Of a DNA stretch of 64,000 nucleotides, positions 49,101 to 61,680 are shown piece after piece (position 1 is the first letter of the stretch; each line of letters opens with the position of its first letter). Source of the stretch: Edolisoma coerulescens (Eukaryota; Chordata; Aves; Passeriformes; Campephagidae); contig VWZW01004863.1 of NCBI GenBank assembly GCA_013397115.1, forward strand, positions 434,001-498,000, written 5' to 3'. The notes under the pieces were generated by a model. The model did not search any database. It worked only from the letters and a program-made list of their open reading frames with translations, and was not told where the DNA came from. The position numbers and the translations under genes are program-made.

Positions 49101-51411
49101 CACTAAAAGCTTCATCTTGTGGAATTACGTGGTGATGTTTTCTACATTTGCACTGTGTTGTTAAAGATTATTATGGGATATCTGTTGTTATGATTCTATG
49201 GTGTCCTACTGAGACATCTACTGAGTGAATAAGTTGCAGTTTCTGAAAAACAAATTACTGTCCCACTGTTGTTTTGTGCTTTTAGTAATACATGTTCTAT
49301 ATTTTCATTGTTTGACATAGGCAAAGAACTTTCTTTTTTTTCTAGTATCTTTATTATAATTTGGAGTAAAATAATTCACTTGCACATTTCCTTTTTGAAA
49401 GCTGGGTTACAATCCTATTGTGTGGCAGTTCAGGACTGAACAGATGATGTAGACTTCAGGAGACAAAATGCACTTGTGAAATCTCTAGCTAGGTCATGTA
49501 GATCTTGTTATAGATTTTGGACATGACAGTTGCCAGGTAAATTAAAAAAAAAGAAAAAAAAAAAGGAAGTAATGTAAAATTCACAGTTAACTGTTAGTGG
49601 ATACCAGTTTCAAGGTATGGGAAAAGATTCTGGTAGATAAATAAGAAACCTACATAATAATTTCTTGACTTCTTGTATGTTTTTGGGGAAAAATAGGTGC
49701 CTTGGATGAGGTCTAAAGGAAACTGAGAGCTACCTGCCTAGCATGCCTGGTACTATCTGCAAGAAGCCTGTAGGAAATGATAAACACAGCTGGTTTGTCT
49801 GAAACTCCTATTCTCCCTGGAGATCAAGCTCCTTTTTTCTATTATCACAGTATGTTCAGGATGGCACCTTCCTCCATTTGCCATCTGCAACCTGATGCAT
49901 ACAACGGAACTTCTGCAACCCTGTTTACTTATTGTTGTTCTTAAATGGAAGGAGATATGTATGTATGTTAATGAGAAGGTGAGTGGTACCTACATTTTCT
50001 GTCTTGGAGATTATGGCTTTTCATATGAGCTTCTTTCTCACCTTGAGGGGTTCAGTTGCAGCTCTGGCAATGGAGGCTGGCACTTGGGTGTCGTGTGTGC
50101 TGTGGTGGGCAGGCCCAGCACCTGTGCAGCTCTGCGAAGGTAGTTGTTCCTCTGCACAGCCAAGAACTGCCAATGTGAGGAGCAAAGAGGAGTGAGAAGC
50201 ATCATGAGTCAGTGTCTGCTGATTAAGGTTTTCCCCCGGGCTTGTGGGAGGTCTGGCTTCAACTCCTGTTCTAGCAACGACAGCTTAGGTGTAGTCTCTG
50301 GTGGAATTAATTTAAGGATAGAAACATTCTGGCTGAAGCAGTGGTAGAAAAAAAAGGAGAAAACTCTAGGTGTCCACAGGTTATGGGATAATGATAGAGG
50401 AAAAACCCTACGTGCCCAGAGAGCATTACACTGAAAAATAAGATGCTGAAGCATATAGATAGAGCCTTTTGACATGTACATTTGGGCACCAAATTCCTGA
50501 CTTACTACCTAGTTTAAATGCATCCTTGTATCAAAGCTTTTTTTTTTTTTTTCATTGCATAAATACATATCAAAACTTCCCTTAATGACTACTTAGTTCT
50601 GCCAAAATCATCTAAAACACTTCCTTGGTCACTCAGGATTATTGAATTTAGACAGACTTCTAGAAGTTCTGGAGTTTTGTTACTAATTCTTGTTTTTCTT
50701 CCAAGTTTTTATCAGAAGGGCGGATATTGGAGATAAAGGGGAAAAAAATCCACTGATTGTTCCTTAAGCTCTCTTCTGAGTCACCATAGGCTTTCTGTGA
50801 CAAAGTTTTCACTTCTTCTATATGATATATGAAAGACAAAGGCTTTGTTCTTTTGAGCTTACTGCAACCAATCTGTTAAACTACAGAGACACTCACATTA
50901 ATTTTAACAGGGAAAAAGAATATTTTTAAAAACACAGTTAGCAACAAGAGAGAAAAAAAATGTTAAGAAAGTTTATACAGTTGCATAACTCGGCTGTGAA
51001 ACAGCAGCAGTATCTGGGGGTCCATAAGGTTTTGACACCCAAAAATATAGCATTTATTTGGACACTAGGCAACTTTCCTTCATTATATGCCTTGAAAATT
51101 TATTATATATTGTCATTATAGTTTTTTGAGATTATAAGCACTATTATATTTTGGATAACTTCTTAGAACCCTGACTTCATGCATTAAAATAATCCATTCT
51201 GTCTTAAGATACAATTAAACAATTTCATTACTGTGTCATGAGAGATACTTAGGGTTTTTTAAAGCATTGTGTCTTTTTTTGGACTGATCTTACCATCTGG
51301 GATAGGATTTATTAAGAAAAACTGTATAAAAGTGGTTGTTTAGTTATATACTGAAAATAAACTTGTGCCTGACTACTGAGAGGCAATGTTGAGAACTATA
51401 AAACCAAAAAT
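49101..51411. other. Non-coding stretch
   Basis: A-rich runs lie near 49540-49565 and a T-run near 50540. A GC-richer patch at 50050-50200 has short frames (82 and 70 codons) with no recognisable motif. Confidence 0.5.
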
Positions 51412-52040
51412 GGTCTTAGACTCACAGAATTGTGTAGGCTGGAAGGAAACTCCATCTGCCATCTACTCCAGCTACTTGTTCAAAGCCAATGCAGTTAGAT
51501 CAAGTTACTCAGGGCTGTGTCCAGAATTTGAATATCTACAAGCAGTGGAGATCTTGCAGTGTCTGGGGGTCGTGTTCCGCCATTTGACCTTTTGCAGGAT
51601 AATTTTTTCCTCCTTGTATCTAATTGGAGCTTCCCAAGTCCGTTGACTCTTGCTCTGCGCACTTGGTTTTCTGTATCCTCCAACTTGGTGGTTGCAGACT
51701 CCCAAGCCTTCTCTTTGCCAGGCTGAACAGATGCGGCTCTCAGTCTCTCCTGTGTGGTCCTGTGTTCCACCTCCATGACCAGCTTGGTGACTCCCAGTGG
51801 ATTCATTTCAGTACATCTATTTCTTTGTTGGACCGGGGAGCCCAAAACTGGGCTCAGCACACCAGGTGGAGTCTCACAAATGGTGGAAGGATCATTTCAT
51901 TATATCTGTTTGTTGTGCTCATACAGCTCAGGAGGCTGCTGGCCATCTTTGCTCCAAGAGCACACTGCTGACTCATATTCATTTTGTTGTCCAGCAGGAC
52001 CCCACATCTTTGTATACAGAGTTGCTTTCTAGGCAATCAG
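51412..52040 (-). mobile_element. CR1 LINE fragment, copy A
   Basis: The + strand has 'cacagaattgtgtaggctgg' and 'tttgaatatctacaagcagt', the reverse complement of a CR1 3' region. Towards higher coordinates the minus strand encodes KQLCIQRCGVLLDNKMN and SQQCALGAKMASSLLS (about 52036-51930), a decayed version of the CR1 ORF2 stretch 'LGVLVDEKL...CALAAQKAN..LG'. The terminal 8-bp repeats are worn away. Stops and frameshifts occur, so it is inactive. Confidence 0.8.
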
Positions 52041-52089
52041 CCCTTCATCTGTAATATTGTATGGAATTATTTCTGCCTGGGTAAAAGAC

Positions 52090-52556
52090 ATTTGCCTATG
52101 ACTTCTCTATATCTGTCAAGGAATTGTAGAAGAGGTGTTGCAGCCCTCTGATCGTTTTTGTGACTCTCCTGTGGACTCCAGCATGTCCATGTTTTTCTTG
52201 TACTGAGGACTCCAGCAATAGATGCAGCACTCCAGGTCGGCCATTGTGAGAGCAGAGTAGAGGGGCAGAATCACCTCCCTTCACCTACTGGCCACATTTC
52301 TTTTGATGCAGCCCAGGGTAAGATTGGCTCTCTGGGCTGCAAGTGCACATTGCCAGGTCGTGTCCAGCTTTTCATTCACCAGCACTACCAAGCCCTTCTC
52401 AGCAGGGCTGCTCTCAGTTCCTCCTTCCTCTAGCCTGTATTGATACCAGAGACTGCCCCAATCCAGTACCTTGTACTTGACCTTCTTGAACTTCATGGGA
52501 TTTGCAGGGGCCCACTTCTCCAGCTTGAACAGCAGCATGCAATATTTCAAAGTAAT
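52090..52556 (-). mobile_element. CR1 LINE fragment, copy B
   Basis: The minus-strand frame at 52281-52550 gives KWAPANPMKFKKVKYKVLD, then YRLEEGGTESSPAEKGLVVL, then VNEKLDTTWQCALAAQRANL and LGCIKRNVASR, the C-terminal part of CR1 ORF2. It continues in another frame (52096-52284), so at least one frameshift is present. The copy ends abruptly near 52090, without the CR1 3' end. It covers the same ORF2 region as copy A and lies directly behind it in the same orientation. Confidence 0.85.
52281..52550 (-). pseudogene. CR1 ORF2 C-terminal remnant
   Basis: An 89-codon frame with the CR1 landmarks SSPAEK, VNEKLD, CALAAQRAN and LGCIKR in order. The frame breaks after VASR. It is a dead retrotransposon ORF, not a host gene. 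Confidence 0.8.
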
Positions 52557-55500
52557 GCTGCTGACAGATAAACCTGCTTGTATCTTAAAAACTCACCAGC
52601 ACTTACTTGTTTTTATATAGTAAATGATAGCACGAGGAGTGTTCTCTGGACATTGTTTGCAAAGAAAATGAGGTTAATTGCCTGTTTGTGCTTCTATGTT
52701 TATTGCACTCATTAAAGCTTGCACAATGCCTACAATACTCAATAGTTAGCAAATTAGTAGTGCCCTATCAGAATCTTATTTTGAGGACGGGTTCATGGTG
52801 ACAGTTTTCTGCTCCCAGTGGCAGTAGTTTTCCAGAAAAAATAATGTTTTTAGGCTCAGAAAACAACGACTTGGAATTGAAATCACTTGAAAACTTCACA
52901 AGCATTTGGTTGACAGAATTAGGGTAGTCCTCAAATACCTGTGTTCCCTAACTGCTTGTTTTGTTTGAAAAGAAAAGAAAATAAAAAGACATTTTATTAT
53001 CTTAGGCTTACAAAGAAAATAGACAATTTTCATGACAGGTTTTCTGAAAGAATGCTGTTTAGATCAAGTGTGATCAAAAATAATTTTATTTTTGGTTTTT
53101 ATTGACTTAGATGACAGAGGTTTGGTTTTGTCTCTTGCTTAGTAAACTGAAGCAGTTGAAAACCACATTGCATTTGATTTTGAATAAGCTCCTTTCTTAA
53201 GTAACTTGAGAAGCCTAGAATTACCTTCTTCAAGACAGGTTTTTACATATGGTGTTGTGGGTGCCCATTTCTAGTAACACAATTTGTTACGCCATAGCAA
53301 CGCAGAAGGTGCCTGACATATTTTTGTAATATGCACATTAAATAGTAAAAAAAAATAGAATTTGTTTATTCGAACATTTCTCTTCAAATCAGGAGATAAA
53401 TTCTAAAGTAGTGGAATTACTAACTTATGAATTGAGGTATATTTCAGTGCAGGTTGATAAAGTGATGCTATGGAGTTGCATTGCACATTAGAGTCTTCTT
53501 TAGGAGGTAATCTAGAAATACAGCTAACCAGGAAAGTTGCTACATGAGACCTTTTTATATGATTCAAGTTTCAGTTTTAAAAAATGCCAGTCAAATGTTT
53601 GTAAAATTTACACTTTCTTTCCTACTATAAAGAAAGTTTTCATAGTCCAATTGGTTTACACTATTTGTCTGCTGGTAAATCTTTCAGTATGGGATAGACT
53701 AGGGTCACTCACTAAATTTTACATGGGTTGGCCCTTGTACAATAGTGCTACAATTCTAAATGTACTTGGCTAGCAAAGCTGGGAATAAGGAGGTAATTGT
53801 TCACTGCCTGGTGCTATGTGGAAGACCAGGAGAACGCTGAGAAAGGTTGGCTCTCCTCAGGTCTTTTGTGTGCATCGCATGGTTGGAAAACAAATTATTT
53901 CTCTGCATGGGTGTGGATTTTCATCAATTTAGCTGTTTATTGACACATTTTCCATGGGTTTTGGTATTCTTCATAATTGCGGACCAAAAATGCCACATCA
54001 CTGTTGTTCACTGCAGGATGAACAACTTGAGTAATCACAGCTTTGATTATTCAGTAGATTCATTGAAGGACTTCCTAGCCCTGCTGAGCCTTGTTTTGCA
54101 AAATGTTCCTTAGGTCAGTTCTGCTGCAGGCTTCAAGCACACAGCCTGTATGTGCAGTACATGAAGGCAACTTACAGGGGCTAATATGTCACTGTGTGGT
54201 TTTTGTTATCTCACGGGTTTTATGTAGTACCTTGTAAAGAAGGTGTCCTTAGTGTTTTCACAAGTTTGCAACCTTTCAAAATGTTTCACTTTGTTATTGA
54301 AAATATTAGTTGATCTTTCTTCTCTTCTCAAGGTTTTCTGGGTTAACCTATAGTTAATTCTTGAATTGTTTAGAAAGATTTTTTATTTTGTTTCCCAATG
54401 AAAGAAAGTGTGTGCTTATGTCTGCATGTGTGTGTGCCTGCAGGTTTGTGTGCTAAAAAGAGGAGCAAAATGTATGATGTCTGCTACAAACTGAAATTGG
54501 ATACAGCTTTGCTGGATTTAAAAAAAAAAAAACCAAAACTTTCAAGCAGTTAATAGTCACTCCTGGGGATTCTTGGTAAATACTTTCAATACTTTAGGCT
54601 GTAGCTGCCCACTAAAATCAGTGTTTCCTTCATGAATTTCCTATGTCAATTTGAAAATTATGTAGTTGAGCAGAGCAGGGATAATTGTTGCTCTCCTCTT
54701 AGCTGAGGTCAACACAACTACTCACATACAGCTTTCACTTTTTCTGTGCTGATCCCTAGGAGAACTTCACATTGAGATATTTTACTGTGAAAATAGCTTT
54801 ATTTTGCAGGCAGGGCCTAACCACTATCTGTATTTTTCTTCTCAGTATTCTGCTTATGCCAAGGAACCTTTTTGTGAACAATTTTGAGTTTCTGGATGAC
54901 AGAACTAGCACATTTTCACTAATCCTTCTTGCAGAACAATAGAACAATGACGTTTACAAAACGTTGAATCATTTAAATCTTAGCATGTGTTTGAGACTTT
55001 TTTCATTCTTGGCTACATTCTGAACTTGTGAGAAAACAAAAATAACTATTCCCCATGTAGTGATAAGGGGAAGAGGCATCTGCTGCTTGCCTGAGTAGGC
55101 CAGATTCAGGAAACACAGTATAAACCAAAGTATCAGCAGAAGGGAGAAATCTATTTTCTTCAGTTTCATTTACCATGACAAGACTTGGAATTGGAAGGTG
55201 AATCAAACCTGTTTTAATATTTCTGTCATTAGGCAAAGGAAATTTATCCATTTCTTCTTACAGAAAGAAGAGAAGGAGAAAATTAACATAGAAGTAATAC
55301 AAAGGTTAAAGAAAAAAATCAATTTCCTGTTGATTTAAGACCTTTGCAGCACTTACGGGCATTCAAGAGATATGTCTAAAGGAAGAATGATATTTTTTGG
55401 ATACACATGTAAAGCAACCTTTCTTTTCAATGAATACCACAACAAATACAATCGGAAAATGCTATCAGAGCACACATTTTTAAACAATCTTTTGTGTCGA

Positions 55501-57721
55501 TTTTAAAAAAAAAAAATTTCCTGTTGAGGCTTTCCTTGGATTTCAAATGATTAAACTTTAACTGTTTCACAGCCTGAGTGGCACTCAAATAGAGAACAGG
55601 TTTTCACGTTTGCGATCACATCTTGCTTCACTTTTTTCTTTGAAGAAGGACAGGTGCTAAACATGGAAGACCTGGCTTTTCTAAATTCTCCAACTGCCTG
55701 AATTCTTCTGCATTTTTGTGTTTTGCCTACTCAGTCTTCACTGACTGGAAGTCTACAGTGGTAATACAATTGTCATGCATATATCCAGGCTGCAAATAGT
55801 GTAAGCAAGATCTTATTGCAACTCTTCACTTAGGGTCAGGATGAGGTGGGAAAAATTTCATTGTTGTTTTAATTAGGAGTTCAAGAGAATTAATAGTTTC
55901 TTAATCCTCCCCCTTTCCCCCCCGGATATTAAATAGTTAAAAATAGGTAGATTATCTTTTAATTCCATCACTCTGATAATGTCTTGTTATGAATATTGGA
56001 ACTGTTATCTTGAAGTATTATTCTCTGCACTTCTGTAAAAATTACAGTGTATTGCATTAGAACATACTTATGAGGAAACTAGGAAAGATTTACGACAAGA
56101 GGTCCATGGTAATAGATAAAATTAGAGAACTGCATAATGCATGTGATAAATAGCAATTTTCTGCTGTAAAAATACTCATGTAAAATTCACATATTCTTCT
56201 CAAAGCAACAATATTCTTATTCCTAGTGCAGTAACTAGACCTATCTACCATGGGGAGGATATTTTGAAATACGATTTCCTTATATCACAGTAATTTCCTG
56301 ATTACAGGCTGGGATTTTTTTCTCGTCTCAGTGAAGTAGCAATCTGCTGAAGTCTCAGTTGTACCTTCATAAAGCAGTAAAACTGAGGACCAGCCTCTTC
56401 TCCCATTTCTCTCCCCAAAGCTCACCTATTATTCCTAATGCCTTGAAAAATACATTATTTTATTTTCTGCCAGTGTGAGTTAATGGAATGACCTTCATCT
56501 AAAAAGGGGCAAAAGAAGTCAAGGCGATTGCATGGTGCAGAATCTTTATTCAGGCTGTAATAGTCAAGGATACTTCCTGCGAAGTGTTTCCCTTCCTTTG
56601 GCATGGGGCAATGTCCCCTTCATCCCTCGTGACTGATTGCAGGATGTGTTGATATTAGTTAATACTCTGCCCACAACCTGCAGCACAGATATTCTCATGG
56701 TATCACAAGTGATAACTTAGAGGATATATTCAGATTGGAAATCTTCATTTGAAACAATACAGCATGTTTTGCCACATATCTTATTTTCTGTCATTTAACA
56801 GTATTCTCATTTCCTGAATCATCTTCATAGGTCTGCTATTATCTATTTTTCAGGCATAAAACCCTCCATGGTTTCAGCAAAGGGAAATCTGCTGCAGAAG
56901 TACTTTTGTTTTTTGGGGGTATTCTTTTTTTCATATATCTTCTTTTCCAAAAAACAACGTTGATGTATTGTGTTGATTTACCATGGGGAATATTTGCATA
57001 ATAACTTAAATAACCAAATGAAAATGATCCTCAGTACTGACCAGGCACAATATTAATAGTTTTAGTCTGTGTATTTTTCATGTTTTTATTACTTCTTGAA
57101 TCTTCTTCTCTAGAATAAGATTATGTCTTTACTAAAATAAATAGCATGTTGCAAGTTGCTTTTATTGAACTCTGTTTTAATTTTAATGAACTGAAACGTA
57201 ATTAGAAGTGTTTGTTATATTATGCCAACAAAGTACCAATCATGAACTGAAGACTGACATTGGAGTGGACAGTTTGTGATTATAACTGTATGTCAAGATC
57301 TTTATTAAGATGCACATTAACTAAACATAATTGACTGTCAGGCAACTGGACAGTGCTAAAATATTTAGTAATGAACCTCTTCACTGCAGTATTTTCTGCC
57401 TCAAGGAGAACAACAAAAGTGTCCATATTTTCTTTTTAATACCCTTTAGTAAATGCTGCCATATTAGCAAGCAAAATTATATGATCACATGAGGACTTCA
57501 TTTTTTCTGCTTCTCCAGTTTTCTAGGGCTATTAATTCCAATACTGAAAATTTATGAAGGAAATAGAGCAAAGAGTTCACTGTAGAAGAGGTTACTTGTG
57601 GCTATTTCACTTATAATCAGAATTTCAAAGCAAACAAAAATAATAGCTGATTTTATTCCATTAGAAGTTGAACTCAAACAGCAATTTTCAATTTACTACA
57701 AGTACCAGTGCATCTTTTCAG
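52557..57721. other. Long AT-rich stretch without a supported gene
   Basis: A-runs lie near 54521 and 55507, and a TG-rich patch at 54410-54460. Frames at 53537-54113 (+) and 55003-55251 (-) have no motif. A C-run 'ccccctttcccccccgg' lies near 55911. Nothing else is recognised. Confidence 0.5.
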
Positions 57722-57842
57722 GAAATAACTGCTATCCATCTTAACAGAAGCTTCATTTGGTCAGCATTTTTTAAAAGAAAAATTAAATCTGGGAAAATAT
57801 CTCATACATTGTTTTTTCATTATTTTTGTAAGTATTTCAAAG
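57722..57842 (+). other. Segment bounded by good splice-site matches
   Basis: An acceptor-like 'catcttttcag' ends at 57721, and a donor AAAG followed by GTAAGTGA starts at 57843. The 121 bp between stay open in the frame EITAIHLNRSFIWSAFFKRK... . Base composition is the same as the surroundings and the peptide has no recognisable pattern, so it may be a non-coding RNA exon or chance. Confidence 0.18.
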
Positions 57843-60679
57843 GTAAGTGATCTCACACTAATGTTTCTGAGATATTTGATGGTGTCTAGCCACCAAACTG
57901 GTTTCATTTTTTTCTTACCAAATGTATGAATCCACCTTTTAGTGGTGAGGTACTTAAAAATATATCAACAATAACATCTTAAATTTATGGTGTGTCATCT
58001 AGTAGCTGTTTCAGCGGTATCTTCAAAGTAATGTATTTTTGAAATCTGAATTTGTATGAACTTTTCATCACATCATATCTGTAGAATATAATGGACTAAA
58101 ACCAACAAATTTATGATTATTGGCTTTTTGGCTTATGTAAGACTTAAACCTCTCAATAGCAAAGAAATGAAGATCTCAATTTTCTTTAGGAATCATAATT
58201 ACATAATTGCACATAAAAAGTCTGTTGCAACAAATGAGAAACAATGTTATAGTGTTGTGTTTATTATCACCAATTTGTACCATAATCTCCCTTACGCACT
58301 TTCATTATGAAGTGTTAACAGCTTAATATACTAGAGCATAGGAATGGCCGTAGTCACATAGAGTATTTGGTGTTATTGCCTCTAGTTCTTTTTACATAGA
58401 TCTGTTGAGGCCTTTGCTTCACACAGGCTTATAATATTTCAGTGTTAAATACAGAATGAGTGAATTTCTCTTGGTGAAGTGATTTCAGGACACGTAATCC
58501 AGTTCGGCACTCTGATATTTGAGTGGCTTTTGTTGGACTTAAAAACTTGATGTATTTTGAAACTTGATGGGCAGAATTTATTTCTTTAGATGCAGACAGC
58601 TGTTATCAGCAATTTATTTATTATTCTGTGAGTTGTGTTCTATGGCTTCAGAAAAAAAACTTATTACTTTGTTTAATTTAGGTTTTTGAGAACAGATATA
58701 TCTCCTGAAAAAGATTTTTCCTGGTATTACATGCAGCTTGATGTAAGTAGTTCTATTTAATAGAAAAACCCCCAAAACCCCAAAAAATGGGTTGGTTTTC
58801 TTCCTGCTTTGTTATTCCTTGAGTTCAGAAGCTTCAGCTCCGAGGTACCATCTGTTGGGTATTTTCCACCTTTTTTTCTTTTTTTTTTTTTTGCTTAGAT
58901 TTTTCCTCTAACCATTAATATTTTCTGATTTGGGTTTATTTTCAGTAAAAAAGCCAGATCCATTTTCTCCAGTTCACTTAAAGAGCTAGCAGCAAAATAA
59001 CCCAAAATGCTCTTGCTTTGTTTTTTTGTTTGTCCTTTTTTTTTTTTTTTGCCTTTTGTTGACAATCAGTACAGTCTTTCTGACGTATGCAGCAGCATTT
59101 TGTGAGAACCATCATGCTCAGCTATCCTCTCTTTCAGAAATGCATTGTGATATGACTGCACATTATTACTGTCATTATGTCATCCACATAAAGAGTCAGG
59201 TGTGGAGGAATTCAAAGTAGCTTTCTTAACCCATAGAAACAATGATTAAATGTATATATATATATATCTATCTTAGATTCTGTATGATCATATATTATGT
59301 GGGGTTTTTTTAAGAGTATATTGTGACATTTAGTTATTGAGTTCTTAGAAAATGTTTTTCTTATAACAAAGTTCTAGTTTTTTAATATAGTAGCTTTTTA
59401 TCTCTGGCTTGCATTAGGCAACATTAGTCAGCAGTTACCTGAGACAACTTTGTAGGAATGGAAAAGGTTTTATTTTTTGTCAGTTTTTATGGTAAATGTC
59501 CTCACTGCTTGCATGGAAGTCAGAGGAGCTGACTTCTATCCCCAAGGAAGCTTATGAAGGATTATGTAAAGCTCTTCTTCCTCTGTTTCTATCAATTCTT
59601 CCCTGTGAAGACCTGGTATGATACGTTTCCCATCACTGCTTCAGCACAAGGACTCTCCACAGGAGGCACAGAGAGCACCAAGTTCTGTGAAAGGAGTATT
59701 CAATCCATGTTGTATCTGTCTAAACCAGCAGCAAAAGTTGAGTCATGCGAATCAAAAGGAGTAGTAGCATTTGAAAAAGAAAAAAATATAGTAGAAGTTA
59801 CCCTAGCATTTCAATTTTCATAGCTCCCAGACAAATAGTTCCTTAAAATACATTGTTTTCTTGTGCTCATGTTAGAGTGGTACCCTTCAAAACACTGTAT
59901 GACCTTGCCTTGAAGAGAGAACCAATATGAGCATTCGTTTTAAAGGAGCAACCTAATTTCTACTCATACTGTTTGAAAAACTAAAGCAGGGTGTAAAACC
60001 CTGCTTATTTGTGCAATGGAGAAAAAAGTGGGCTTTTCATCTGCTATCTCCCACTAATCCCATGAGTAGCTGTCCTGATTCCGTACGTGAAAGGCTGACC
60101 TTTTCTTCAGGTAGACATGTTCTATCTATATGAATGAATTAAAGAGCCCCAGAACACAAACAAATTACCCATCGCAGAAAGCAACAGAAATTTCCAAAAA
60201 TAGCTTATATCATGACATTAATGCTATTGCACTCTTGTGTCTGTCTTATGTCTGTCAGTTGTCCAGTATTTATATGATTTGTTCACTGCTATTCTTTTTT
60301 TTTTTAATAATGTTTTTACCGTACCAATATTATGATAATCTCTTTAAACAGTTGATTCTAAACGACCTAATTTTTAAACTGCTGAGCATTCATTGCTCAT
60401 ACTGAAGAAAATCTGGTTAAGAAAATGTCTGTTCTGCAGCTCAGTGGGGTGAGGATGTTTCTGGTTTTGTATGTATATCTGACTGTCCCATGTAAATGCT
60501 CTCTTATACATTTCTACTGACACTTGGGTTCATAGTGTTGTATTTTCTTTTCTTCTTTTTGTTGTGAGAAGTAGGGTAGTTGTGCTTTTGTTCTGAAAAG
60601 CATAACATCATTTCAGGAAGAAAAAACCCCAACTTTTCAAATTGTTGATTGATAATTTAATTACTATGGACTTATTTTC
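57843..60679. other. AT-rich non-coding stretch
   Basis: T-runs lie near 58880 and 59037, and a (TA)n patch at 59251-59268. The 89-codon frame at 59554-59823 was inspected and not recognised. Confidence 0.5.
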
Positions 60680-60842
60680 ATAGAATCATAAAATTGTTTC
60701 TCTTGGAAAATACTGTTAAGTTCATTGAGTCTGACTGTTAACCCAGAACTGCCAAGCCCACCACTGAACCATGTCCCTAACTGCCACACCTACACATCTT
60801 TTAAATAACTCCAGGGATGGTCACTCCACCACTTCCCTTCTT
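60680..60842 (-). mobile_element. CR1 3'-end fragment
   Basis: The + strand begins 'catagaatcataaaattg' and continues 'gccaagcccaccactgaacc', 'atgtccctaactgccacacc' and 'aactccagggatggtcactc', the reverse complement of the CR1 3' terminus with its octamer end. Similarity fades after about 60842. Confidence 0.85.
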
Positions 60843-61199
60843 CCTGCAAATTTATTGCTTCCTACCTGAAAAGTAATAGTTAATAATCCAGGGGCTGTAC
60901 TAGGATAGGAAAATTTCACTTCACATCTTAAAACCGGACCCCAGGAACACATCAGATCTCCCTAAGAAGTGGGTCTAGGCTTCATATTGAACCTTCTGTT
61001 CCCTTTGGAAGGGCGTCTCCTATCATGATGGTCCATCTTTTTTCTTTATGGAAATAGTTTTAATTCAGGGCATGGGCTATCTTAACCCTGGTGACACTTT
61101 AAAGCTAAATGGACCATCATCCTTGTTATTGTTCAGTTCCACCTGCAGAGCCTTGTAGGTATTATGCCAGCATAGGTAGTCATGTTAGGACAGCAGAGT
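60843..61199. other. Undefined stretch between two retroelement pieces
   Basis: Not clearly recognisable. It could be a heavily changed middle of one CR1 copy joining 60680-60842 to 61200-61680, or unrelated sequence. Confidence 0.4.
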
Positions 61200-61680
61200 A
61201 GTCATACAGGAGATGCCCCTGCTGCACCAGGTAGGAACTCACCACCATTTCCCCTATCCCTGAAGTCAGTGTGTTCAGGCAGGTGGAGACAGGATAGGGA
61301 ATCCTCCCTGTCATGCTTCCTGTCTGCATGTTGAGCCTGTCTCAGGGAAGGCAGGGTGTGATTCCAATGGCACCTCTTGACTCCCTTATTATCTCTCTCA
61401 AACTCCCTGATACTCCTCAACCTGCTCACCTCCTGCTTGAGCTCTGGCTATAAGGGGGGGAATTTCTCTTCCCAGGCAGGGGCAGTGCCCCTTCCACTCC
61501 TGTGCTCACTGCTGCTGTCCTGGCATGAGAGCAGGGCACATCCTGCAGCCTGGCACTGGCACCGGGCTGGCAGCACGCTCCCACTGGAGCTCTGGGCTGC
61601 TGCAGAGTCATCTTGGGGGCAGAGCATAGAGAGGTCATGGCTTTCTGCTGGGTGGACACCATTGCTCCCTGGTTGAGCTG
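61200..61680 (-). pseudogene. Retroelement ORF1-like remnant (probably CR1)
   Basis: This is a GC-rich block in AT-rich DNA. The minus-strand frame at 61202-61429 gives VSRLRSIREFERD-like sequence, then NHTLPSLRQAQHAD, then SLSCLHLPEHTDFRD and NGGEFLPGAAGASP. This resembles the coiled-coil and linker part of a protein I associate with avian CR1 ORF1 or an ERV leader region. The preceding minus-strand block (61426-61680) is also open but in another frame, suggesting a frameshift. Orientation agrees with the CR1 3' end at 60680. The exact family is not certain. Confidence 0.5.

Noticed and set aside
58766..58792. Telomere-like C4A4 units ('cccccaaaaccccaaaa')
   Set aside because: Only about two units, not the vertebrate TTAGGG motif. 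Simple-sequence chance.
59554..59823. 89-codon + frame with balanced amino-acid composition
   Set aside because: No domain recognised and no splice sites or promoter context. The length is within chance for AT-rich DNA of this size.
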